Assembly (NCBI RefSeq): GCF_023652955.1
Contig: NZ_JAKLOY010000001.1
Coordinates: 1,547,196-1,611,195, forward strand
From: Geomonas sp. Red32
GTDB taxonomy: Bacteria > Desulfobacterota > Desulfuromonadia > Geobacterales > Geobacteraceae
Reading direction: 5' to 3'
DNA length: 64,000 nt
Shown here: positions 46,700 to 54,400 of the stretch, in pieces
Layout of the letters: every line of letters starts with the position of its first letter
How positions within the stretch are numbered: position 1 is the stretch's first letter
Made by a program: the position numbers and the translations under genes
Notes under the pieces: generated by a model
The model's input: the letters and a program-made list of their open reading frames with translations, nothing else
The model's database searches: none
Told to the model about the DNA's origin: nothing

Positions 46700-48304
46700 G
46701 TGGAACAAGCATTTACGCCGCGGGAGGTGTATGTTGCCTCCTCCTTCATGGCGCCGGTAGGGCGTTATAACGGCCGGGAACGCGAGGCCGCCACCTTTCT
46801 CGAACTGGCCGAAAAGGCCGGACAACTCTTCTCCCACGGGCGCGTCAGGCGCTCCGACATAGGTGCGGTCGTGGTCGGCTGCCAGAACCCGGTCGCCTTC
46901 TCCGGCGTCGACAACACCGCGGCCAAGATCGCCGGGGTGCTCGGCATCTCGGGCGCCAAGTCGGTCCTCATCGACACCGCCTCCTCCTCCGGGGCCTCCG
47001 CCCTCGAATACGCCTACCTGCAGGTTGCCTCGGGCCGCTGCGACCACGTGCTGGCCCTGGGGATCCAGAAGATGAGCGACGTCGCCACCCCCCAGGCGAC
47101 CCGCATCGTCGCCGGGGTGATCGACCGCGACGAGGGGGAGTTCGGCCTCAGCATGCCCGCCTGCGGTGCGCTGGTGGCCCGCTCGCTCATGGAACGGCTG
47201 AAGCTCTCCGACGAGGAGTGGACCGCCTTCTCCGCGCTCCTCACCCAAAGGGCCCACCGCTTCGCCGCCAGAAACCCCGAGGCGCACCTGAACTTCGAGA
47301 TCCCGCTCGAGGAGTACTACCGGCAGATCCAGAACGGAAAGAACTACCGCTACTGGTGGCCGCTTCGCTACCACGACTTCTGCCCGATGTCGGACGGCGT
47401 CGCCGGGGTCATCCTGAGCGCCACCCCCCACGAGGTGATAGTCTCCGGGGTGGGGAGCGCCACCGACATCCCGACCATCGCCGACCGCCCCTACTTCCAC
47501 AGCTTCCCCGCCACCGTCAGGGCGGCCGCCGAGGCCTACTCCATGGCGGGGATCAAGGACATCAAGGCCTTCGCCGGGAAGATCCACGTCAACATGCACG
47601 ATCCCTTCAACGGCTTCGGCCCCATCAACATGGTGGACCTCGGCTTCGTGCACCGGCGGCGGATCGTCGAGGTGCTCCTGAACGACGAGCTGACCGGGGA
47701 AAACGGGGCCTTCCCGACCAACATCACCGGCGGGCTCAAGGGGCGCGGCCATCCGCTCGGGGCGACCGGCATGATCCAGATCGTGGAGAACCACCGCCTG
47801 ATCAGCCAGGGGCGCTTCGAGATGGGGATCGCCCACTCCATCGGGGGACCGATCAACAACAACGTGGTGACCCTCCTGGAGCGGACCTCCCATTACCGGA
47901 ACCGCCCCCGGCCGAAGCTCTCCCCCTGGGGGCTCCCGGCCCTGGGGCACCTGAAGCCGAAGCAGCTCAACGTGGCCGAGCTTTTGGCGGGGGCCGGCGT
48001 CGTCGAGGGGCGCTTCGTGACCGCGACCACCCGCTTCGATTTCAAGACCGGCAATCCCGAGGCGGCGGTGGTGATCGTCTCCTGCATGGTGAACGGCACC
48101 CGCTATCCCTTCCTGTTCGGGATCGGCGGCGAGCACGCCCAGGAGGTGGCCAACCTGAAGCCGGGCGACCCGGTGAGCCTCGAGCGCTCCGGCGAAGAGA
48201 TCCTGGTCAACCGGATCCCGGTCAAACGTTTCTACCGCAGGACGGTGGACGGTGTGCTGGAGTTGGCCGGCAACGGGTGGAAGAAACTGACCGGCAACGG
48301 CTGA
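46700..48304 (+). CDS. Thiolase-like protein fused to a C-terminal OB-fold (DUF35-like) domain, catalytic Cys absent
   Basis: A 534-residue protein. Residues 1-400 follow the thiolase/SCP-x fold: VYVASSFMAPVGRYNG, VGCQNPVAFSGVDNTAAKIA, IQKMSDVATP, YHDFCPMSDGVAGVIL and the conserved His in GGLKGRGHPLGATGM. At the nucleophile site, where thiolases have A-C-A-S-G, this protein has DTASSSGASAL, a Ser for Cys; the second active Cys region reads HSIGGPINNN without Cys. Residues about 410-534 form an OB-like domain without the zinc ribbon of DUF35. Claisen chemistry as usually drawn is therefore unlikely. GTG start at 46700. Divergent from the VOC gene. Confidence 0.82.
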   Translation: MEQAFTPREVYVASSFMAPVGRYNGREREAATFLELAEKAGQLFSHGRVRRSDIGAVVVGCQNPVAFSGVDNTAAKIAGVLGISGAKSVLIDTASSSGASALEYAYLQVASGRCDHVLALGIQKMSDVATPQATRIVAGVIDRDEGEFGLSMPACGALVARSLMERLKLSDEEWTAFSALLTQRAHRFAARNPEAHLNFEIPLEEYYRQIQNGKNYRYWWPLRYHDFCPMSDGVAGVILSATPHEVIVSGVGSATDIPTIADRPYFHSFPATVRAAAEAYSMAGIKDIKAFAGKIHVNMHDPFNGFGPINMVDLGFVHRRRIVEVLLNDELTGENGAFPTNITGGLKGRGHPLGATGMIQIVENHRLISQGRFEMGIAHSIGGPINNNVVTLLERTSHYRNRPRPKLSPWGLPALGHLKPKQLNVAELLAGAGVVEGRFVTATTRFDFKTGNPEAAVVIVSCMVNGTRYPFLFGIGGEHAQEVANLKPGDPVSLERSGEEILVNRIPVKRFYRRTVDGVLELAGNGWKKLTGNG

Positions 48305-48341
48305 GGCCGCCGTTGGATCGGGAAGCGGAGAGAAGTCCCCA

Positions 48342-49583
48342 GTGTCGTACGCTTTTATGAAAAGATTGACGGGCATCGTCCTGCCGGCCGCGCTCCTGGT
48401 GGCGGCCTTCGCCGCCCTGCACCGGGTGCCATCCATGACCCCCTCGCAGCGGGAGCTGGCCCTGTTCGCCCCCTATCTCGCCCTCTCGGGGGGGCTCGCC
48501 CTGAGTGTCGCCTTCAACCGCGGCCGGGTCCTGCTCCCCCTGCTGCTGGCGGCCGCCTTCTACCTCCTGACCCGCGCCTACCCGCCCCCCTATCTCCCCG
48601 GCACGCCCCCCCGTACCGTCTACCTGGCCGCCTCGGTGCTCCTGCCGTTTAACCTGCTCCTCTTCTGCTTCATGCGGGAGCGGGGGATCTTCACCCATTC
48701 CGGGCGGCTGCGGCTGGCCTTTTTGGGGCTCCAGGCGGGAGCCGTCTTTTGGGCGGTCCGCTCCCCCGCCGCCTCGGCCAAGGTGGCGGAGCTGGCCGGC
48801 CGCCAGCTGGTGGCGCTCCCGCTGCCGGAAGGTTCCTCCCTGACCCAGCCGGCGGTGGCGGCCTTCGTGCTCTGCGCCCTGCCGATCCTGGTGCGGGTGG
48901 CCAGGCGCCGCTCGCCGATCGACGTGGCGCTCCTGGGCGCGGTGGTGGCGCTGGGGATCGCCATGAACCGGGTCGGCGACCAGTTCGTCCCGACCCTGTT
49001 CGTCACCGCCGCCATCCTGCTCCTCACCATCGCGGTGCTGCAGGACTCCCACTCGATGGCCTTTTCCGACGACCTCACCGGGCTCCCCTCCCGCCGGGCC
49101 CTCAACGAGCAGGTGATGGGGCTCGGGAGGCGCTACGTGGTGGCCATGCTCGACGTCGACCACTTCAAGCGGTTCAACGACACCTACGGGCACGACGTGG
49201 GGGACCAGGTCTTAAGGATGGTCGGCTCCCGGATCGCCAAGGTGAAGGGGGGAGGGAGGCCGTTTCGCTACGGCGGGGAGGAGTTCACCATCATCTTCCT
49301 CCGCCGCGATCTCAAGGAGGTCACCTCCCACCTCGAGGAGCTCCGCAAGGAGATCGGGAGCTACCAGCTCTGGATCCGCGGCACCGACCGCCCCAAGGAG
49401 GCCGCGGCCGGCAAGGCCAAGAGGACCGGCGGGGCCGGGAACGGGAAAGCGGTCACCGTCACCATCAGCATCGGCGTGGCCGCCTCCGGGGACAACATGC
49501 GCACCCCGGGCGAGGTGATCAAGGCCGCCGACAAGGCGCTCTACCGGGCCAAGCAGCGCGGGCGCAACCAGGTCGCCACCTGA
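48342..49583 (+). CDS. Membrane-bound GGDEF diguanylate cyclase
   Basis: A 413-residue protein with an N-terminal membrane region of about seven hydrophobic helices (residues 8-225) and a GGDEF domain (235-413) with FSDDLTGLPSRRALNE, MLDVDHFKRFNDTYGHDVGD and the active site RYGGEEF; the end KAADKALYRAKQRGRNQV is standard. It should make cyclic-di-GMP from GTP. The product-inhibition R-x-x-D site is absent before RYGGEEF (GGGRPF instead), and a Lys/Gly/Ala-rich insert (AAAGKAKRTGGAGNGK) lies in the domain near 355-370. GTG start at 48342 with GGAGAGAAG upstream. Followed by a small membrane protein gene. Confidence 0.9.
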   Translation: MSYAFMKRLTGIVLPAALLVAAFAALHRVPSMTPSQRELALFAPYLALSGGLALSVAFNRGRVLLPLLLAAAFYLLTRAYPPPYLPGTPPRTVYLAASVLLPFNLLLFCFMRERGIFTHSGRLRLAFLGLQAGAVFWAVRSPAASAKVAELAGRQLVALPLPEGSSLTQPAVAAFVLCALPILVRVARRRSPIDVALLGAVVALGIAMNRVGDQFVPTLFVTAAILLLTIAVLQDSHSMAFSDDLTGLPSRRALNEQVMGLGRRYVVAMLDVDHFKRFNDTYGHDVGDQVLRMVGSRIAKVKGGGRPFRYGGEEFTIIFLRRDLKEVTSHLEELRKEIGSYQLWIRGTDRPKEAAAGKAKRTGGAGNGKAVTVTISIGVAASGDNMRTPGEVIKAADKALYRAKQRGRNQVAT

Positions 49584-49614
49584 TCCAACAAAGCTCACAA
49601 GGAAGGCTCACATC

Positions 49615-49785
49615 ATGTTTCTCTTCAAGGTACTCGGAATCCTCTTCGCCCTCTTCATCATCCTCTTCGTCGCCATCGTGGTGGAGGAGAGTTTCCTCGG
49701 CGGGCGCCGCAGACGGCAGCTCGAACAGAAGGCGCGCGAAGCCGCTAAAGGCCCGGGAATGACGCCGGAGGAGCGGCCCCGGTAG
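49615..49785 (+). CDS. Small single-pass membrane protein (56 aa)
   Basis: The frame starts MFLFKVLGILFALFIILFVA, continues IVVEESFLGGRRRRQLEQKA, and ends PGMTPEERPR. It has one N-terminal membrane helix followed by a basic amphipathic tail. AAGGAAGG lies seven bases before the ATG, and the gene starts 32 bases after the diguanylate cyclase stop codon, so coexpression is likely. Positively charged residues after the helix predict a cytoplasmic tail. No family recognised; it could regulate or anchor the cyclase (inference). Confidence 0.65.
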   Translation: MFLFKVLGILFALFIILFVAIVVEESFLGGRRRRQLEQKAREAAKGPGMTPEERPR

Positions 49786-49958
49786 CCTCCGCCCCTCCCT
49801 CCGGCGCTACCCTTACGCTCATTATGAGCTTGACACTTTGTAATTAATTGGCGTAACTTAGCCCGCACTAATGGCTTTCGTCGCGACTGCGTTTTGACCG
49901 CTCCAGGATCCGCTCCGGGCCGGCCAGCGTTGCGGCCCGCCATGATGGGGAGGTTGCC

Positions 49959-50414
49959 ATGCTGCTCCATGGTTCCTTGATGCACGTCACCGATTCGCTC
50001 TCCTCCGGCCGTTTCGTCCGCTTCCTCGCCGAAGAGGCCCCGGCCGCCCACTACTTCCTTGCCCAGCCCCCCGACGGGATCATCATGACCGCCGCGGTGG
50101 GGTGGAAGGTGATCGTTCCCGATCTCTCCACCATCGCCCCCCTGGCCGGAGCACTCTGGGACGGCTACCACTCGCTCGTGAAGCCTCTGCACGGCGGCTC
50201 CATCGGGCGCTTCCCCCAGGTCCACGTCAAGATCAGGAACATGAAGGGGCTCTACGACCAGTTCGTGCTGGGGCAGGATTTCAAGGACCGGGAAGGTTTC
50301 TGCCACCGGATGAAGGAGACCGCCGCCATCCTCCACTCCAAAGACCACCAGGCCGAGATACACGAGGAGCTGGAACGGACCGCGGCGTCGGAGTACTGGA
50401 CCAGGGTGGGGTGA
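49959..50414 (+). CDS. Conserved protein of unknown function (151 aa)
   Basis: I do not recognise the family. The protein starts MLLHGSLMHVTDSLSSGRFV, has a central beta-rich part (IIMTAAVGWKVIVPDLSTIA; FPQVHVKIRNMKGLYDQF) and a C-terminal charged helix (REGFCHRMKETAAILHSKDH). No signal peptide or membrane helix. GGGGAGG precedes the ATG. It is separated by about 170 bases from the upstream small-protein gene, so it has its own promoter. The composition is normal for the region. Confidence 0.7.
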   Translation: MLLHGSLMHVTDSLSSGRFVRFLAEEAPAAHYFLAQPPDGIIMTAAVGWKVIVPDLSTIAPLAGALWDGYHSLVKPLHGGSIGRFPQVHVKIRNMKGLYDQFVLGQDFKDREGFCHRMKETAAILHSKDHQAEIHEELERTAASEYWTRVG

Positions 50415-50429
50415 GGGAACGCGGGAGGA

Positions 50430-50524
50430 GAGGGACTTAAGGGACCTAGGGACCTAAGGGGAGGGACGTTAGGGTCTTGAGGGACCACAGGGACATAAGT
50501 GGTCCCTCCCGGAAGGGAGGGACC
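50430..50524. repeat. AGGGAC tandem repeats ending in a perfect hairpin
   Basis: Six AGGGAC units occur with irregular spacing (from 50431 to about 50494), followed by GGTCCCTCCC (50501-50510), loop GGAA, and GGGAGGGACC (50515-50524), an exact 10-bp stem. The hairpin contains the reverse complement of the repeat unit. It may be a decayed mobile repeat. A terminator follows directly. Confidence 0.7.
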
Positions 50525-50527
50525 GTT

Positions 50528-50562
50528 AAAAAAAGGGGCGCCCGCGGGGCACCCCTTTTTTT
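50528..50562. terminator. Bidirectional rho-independent terminator
   Basis: AAAAAAAGGGGCGCCC and GGGGCACCCCTTTTTTT form a stem with A and T runs on the sides, between the convergent gene at 49959-50414 and the repressor gene at 50625-51245. Confidence 0.9.
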
Positions 50563-50624
50563 GTTCGCCGGCGCCGTTGCCGGCAGGGTCGAGGGCCGGC
50601 ATCGGCCTCTACCCGAAACCGGCT

Positions 50625-51245
50625 CTAGATCCGAACCTTGCGCCAGACTTCCACCACGGTCCCGAAGGTCCGGGTCCCCTTGTCGGGACGGAAGGGCGCG
50701 TAGGCAGGATTGTCGGGCGCCAAGTAAACTTCCTCGTTCCTCAGACGGTACCTCCGCAGGATCGGCTCCCCCCAGAGATTGTTGACCAGGATGATGTCAC
50801 CGCTCTTGGTCTCGGCGTCCGGCTTGAAAATGACGATGTCTCCGTCACGGATGGTCGGCGCCATGAAGTCGCCGTAGCAGACGATGGCGTAACACCCCTC
50901 GGGAAGGTCGGGAACCGACACGTACCCCTTGACGTTCCCCTTCGCCTGCGGGAACTGCTCGGGTATCACCTCCAAAAGCGGTGCATGGGTGGTGGACGAT
51001 GCCTTCGGGGGGACCGGGCTCTTGAACGGCTCCCCAAGCCCCTCCATCAGCCAGTCCGAATTGATCCCGTGGGTGTGCGAAAGGGCGATCAGCAGCGTGT
51101 CGGAGGGACGCTTCCTCCCGGTCTCGATACCGCTTAAAAAACCCTGCACGATCCCAAGCGACGCTGCGAACTGCTTCTGGGTAAGCCCCAAGGCCTGTCT
51201 GGCCTTCCTGATCCGTTCTCCGGTCTCGGCTTTATATTCCACCAT
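50625..51245 (-). CDS. XRE/S24-like (LexA/CI fold) repressor lacking the catalytic serine
   Basis: A 206-residue regulator. Residues 7-62 are a Cro/C1 HTH (RIRKARQALGLTQKQFAASL then GIVQGFLSGIETGRKRPSDT); residues about 105-200 follow the S24 peptidase fold (GCYAIVCYGDFMAPTIRDGD). In LexA/CI proteins the motif is G-D-S-M-x-P, where Ser is the nucleophile; here the codon is TTC (Phe). The general-base Lys position (usually in V-K-R-L) reads EPILRRYRL, so Arg. The protein should bind DNA and dimerise through the S24 fold but not self-cleave. Repeats in its own promoter suggest autorepression. It is divergent from nothing and convergent with the upstream unknown gene. Confidence 0.87.
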   Translation of the reverse strand: MVEYKAETGERIRKARQALGLTQKQFAASLGIVQGFLSGIETGRKRPSDTLLIALSHTHGINSDWLMEGLGEPFKSPVPPKASSTTHAPLLEVIPEQFPQAKGNVKGYVSVPDLPEGCYAIVCYGDFMAPTIRDGDIVIFKPDAETKSGDIILVNNLWGEPILRRYRLRNEEVYLAPDNPAYAPFRPDKGTRTFGTVVEVWRKVRI

Positions 51246-51327
51246 CTCCGTATCTCCAGGAAATTTCCCCGCCAGGAACCATGCGACACGATCCCCAAAC
51301 GAGACAAGGTATTAGCTATACGGAGCC

Positions 51328-51377
51328 TATTTATCACCTTTCTATCACGACTGCAATAAAATAATCGCTTAGTGATA
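51328..51377 (-). promoter_or_regulatory. Promoter of the S24-like repressor with TATCAC/GTGATA repeats
   Basis: On the minus strand TTGCAG (51356-51351), 17 bases, TAAATA (51333-51328). Two TATCAC copies (51332-51337, 51343-51348) are spaced 11 bases apart, one turn of the helix, inside the spacer and over the -10 box; an inverted copy GTGATA lies at 51372-51377. This is a natural operator for the gene's own product. Eight-base inverted arms CTCCGTAT (51246-51253) and ATACGGAG (51318-51325) bracket the leader. Confidence 0.5.
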
Positions 51378-51428
51378 TTTCTGAGATAATGGATGAGGTG
51401 GATCCTAGGGGTGGTGAACTTCGCAGTT

Positions 51429-54400
51429 TCAGGGGAGTGCGGCGCCTTCGCCGAGGACACCGGTGGACCAGGCGAGGTTCACGAGGGAGACCTGGTAGTC
51501 GCGCCGGGCCTGGGCCAGGTTCCCCTTGGCCTGCACGAGGTTGGTCTCGGCATCCTCCACCTCCAGCCGGGTCTTCACACCGAGCTGGTATCCCTGCTCG
51601 GCCATCGAGAGGAGCCGCTCCGCCTGCTTCACGGTCCCCGCCAGCGCCTTCAGTATCTCCGCCGCCTCGGTGACGTTGAACCCCGCGTCCCGCACCTCGA
51701 GCGAGACCGAGTCGAGCTGCTGGGCCTCCTCCAGCTCGCGGGTCCTCAGGTCGCTCTTGGCCTGCTCGACCTTTCCCTTGGTGCGGAATCCGTCGAAGAA
51801 GGGAAAGGTGAGGTAGAGCCCCACGTCATAGGCGCCCCCCTGCCAGCTGCGCCCCGCCGCCTCGAGCTGGTGATATCCGGCTCCCCCCTTGAGATCGAGC
51901 TGCGGTTTGTTTTCGGCGGCCGCAATCTCCACCAGCTCACGGTTGATGCCGACCCGGTGTTTGAGGTCGGAGAGCTCGGGGCGCATCTTGCGCGCGGTGG
52001 CGAGCGAATCCTCGAAGCTCGGGATGGGAACCGGGCTGGCGGTAAGCTCGCCCTTCACCTCCAGCTCCCCGGGCTCCAGGGCCAGCACGAGCCTCAGCCG
52101 CTCCTTGGCGGTCTTGATGGCGTTCTCGCGGCGGATCAGCTCCGGGCGGGCGTTGTCGGCCCCGACCCGGGCGGCCAGCACGTCGTAGTCGGTCGCCACC
52201 CCGGCGGCGAGCCTCTTTTCGGCCTCGGCCAGGTGGCGCTCCTTCTGCTGCAGGTTGGAGAGGGCGAGCGCCCTGAGCTCCTTGGCGAGGAGGACGTCGT
52301 AGAAGGCGACCGTCACGTCGCGGCGGGCGGCCTGCTGGTAGAGACGGAGCTGGTCCTCGGCGGTCTTCATCCCTTCGGATGCGCCGCGGATGGCGGCCCC
52401 CACCTTTCCCCAGCTGAAGAGGGTCTGGGTGACCCTCAAGTCGGCGACCCGCTGCTGGGTCGTGGAGATCCCCCCCATGAGGGCGCTCTGGCTGTCGTCA
52501 CGGTTGTAGTTGGCCGAGGCGTTCAGGGAGAGGGAGGGGAGGGCGGCGGCCCGCTCCTCGAGATATTTCCCCTCCACGAGCTGCGCGTAGGCGCGCGCCT
52601 TCTGGATGTCGCGGTTTTGCTCCATGGCGATGGAGAGGGCGTCGTCGAGGGTGAGGGTTCTCGGCTGGGCGGCCCGGCAGATCCCCGGGGAGAGCGCCAG
52701 GGCGAGGGACAGGCCGAGGACGACGAGGGCGGCCTGAGCGGCGGCGTGCCCCTTCCTCCCGCGCCACTTCCGCTTGAGCCACGCCTCGAGATCGTCGAGC
52801 ACCGTGTACATGACCGGCACCACCAGTAGGGTCAGCATGGTCGAGGTGAGAAGCCCCCCGACCACGGCGCGCGCCATGGGAGCCCGCATCTCGGCGCCGC
52901 TGCCGAGCGCGAAGAAGAGCGGCATCATCCCGAAGATCATCGCCAGCGTGGTCATCACGATCGGCCTGAGCCTCGTCCTCCCCGCCTCGACCACCGCGTC
53001 GAAACGGGGCATCCCCCGCCCCTGGAGGACCTTCGCGTAGTCGACCAGCAGGATGGCGTTTTTGGTCACAAGCCCCATCAGCATGATGAGGCCGATGAGC
53101 GACATGATGTTGACCGTGTCGCCGGTCAGTTTCAGCATCCCCGCCATCCCCACGATGGAGAGGGGGAGCGACAGCATGATGGCCAAGGGCTCCAGGAACG
53201 ATTCGAACTGGGCGGCCAGGATCAGGTAGACGAAGACGATGGCGATGATGAGCGACTCGGCCATGTAGCCGAAGGTCTCCGCCATGTCCTCCGCCTCGCC
53301 GGAGAAGCCGACCGAGTAGCCGGGCTGCATCGGGATCCTGGCGGCCGCCTCCTTGACCTTCTGGACCGCCGTCCCGAGCGGGAGGCCGTCCAGGTTGGCG
53401 CTGATGGTGACGAGCCGTGAGAGGTCGCGGCGCTCGATCTGGGAGGGGGTGTTGCTCACCTCGTAGCGGGTGAGGTTCGCGAGCGGCACCAGGGCGGTCT
53501 CCCCCCCCTTGGCCACCGCGAGCTTCAGGTCGCGCACCTGGGAGGGGTTTCGGCGCAGCGCTTCCGGGAGGCGGACCCGGACATCCACCGCGTCGCCGTC
53601 CTCGTCCTCGTAGGTGGAGACCGCCTCGCCCCCCACCAGCCGCGAGACGGTGGAGGCGATGTCGTTGGTGTTGACCCCGGCGTCCTGGGCGCGGGCGCGG
53701 TCGACGGTCATCCGGTATTCCGGGATGTCGTGCTCGAGGGTCACCTCCAGGTCGACGATTCCCGGGATCTTGTAGATCTCCTGCTTGAGCTGGGCCGCGT
53801 AGCGCTTGAGGGTGGGGATGTCCTCCCCCTTGAGGTTCACCTGCAACGGTTTCTGGGCGCCGCCGACGTCTCCCACCCGCTCGATGGAGGTGGTGATGCC
53901 GGGGATCAGTTTCAGCTTTTCGCGGAACTCCTGCTGCACGAGCTCCTGGCTTCTCTTCCGCTCCGACTTCTCCTTGAGCTTCACGTAGAGGGAGCCCTCG
54001 CGGACCGTGCCGCTGTCGCCCGCCCCGATGGAGGCGTAGGTGTGGTCGACCTCCGGGATCCCCTTGATGGCCGCCAGCATGGCGTTCAGCCGATCGGTGC
54101 TCTCGGCGATGCTCGCGTCAGGGGCGGTCTTGAAGACGACCTGGAATTCCCCCTTGTCGTCGTTGGCCATGAAGGCGCTCTCCAGGGTGCCGAAGATGAC
54201 GATGCCGGCCACGAAGGAGGCGAAGGCGAGGGCGAGCACGCTCTTTCGGTGGTTGAGGGCCCAGGTGATGGCCATCCGGTAGCGGTCGGCCCAGGCGTCG
54301 AAGCGGTCGTTGAAGCGGTCCAGCACCCTGGCGATCCCGATCCTTCTCCCCTTGAGCTCGATGGCCGGATCGTGCCAGCGCGAGGAGAGCATCGGGTCCA

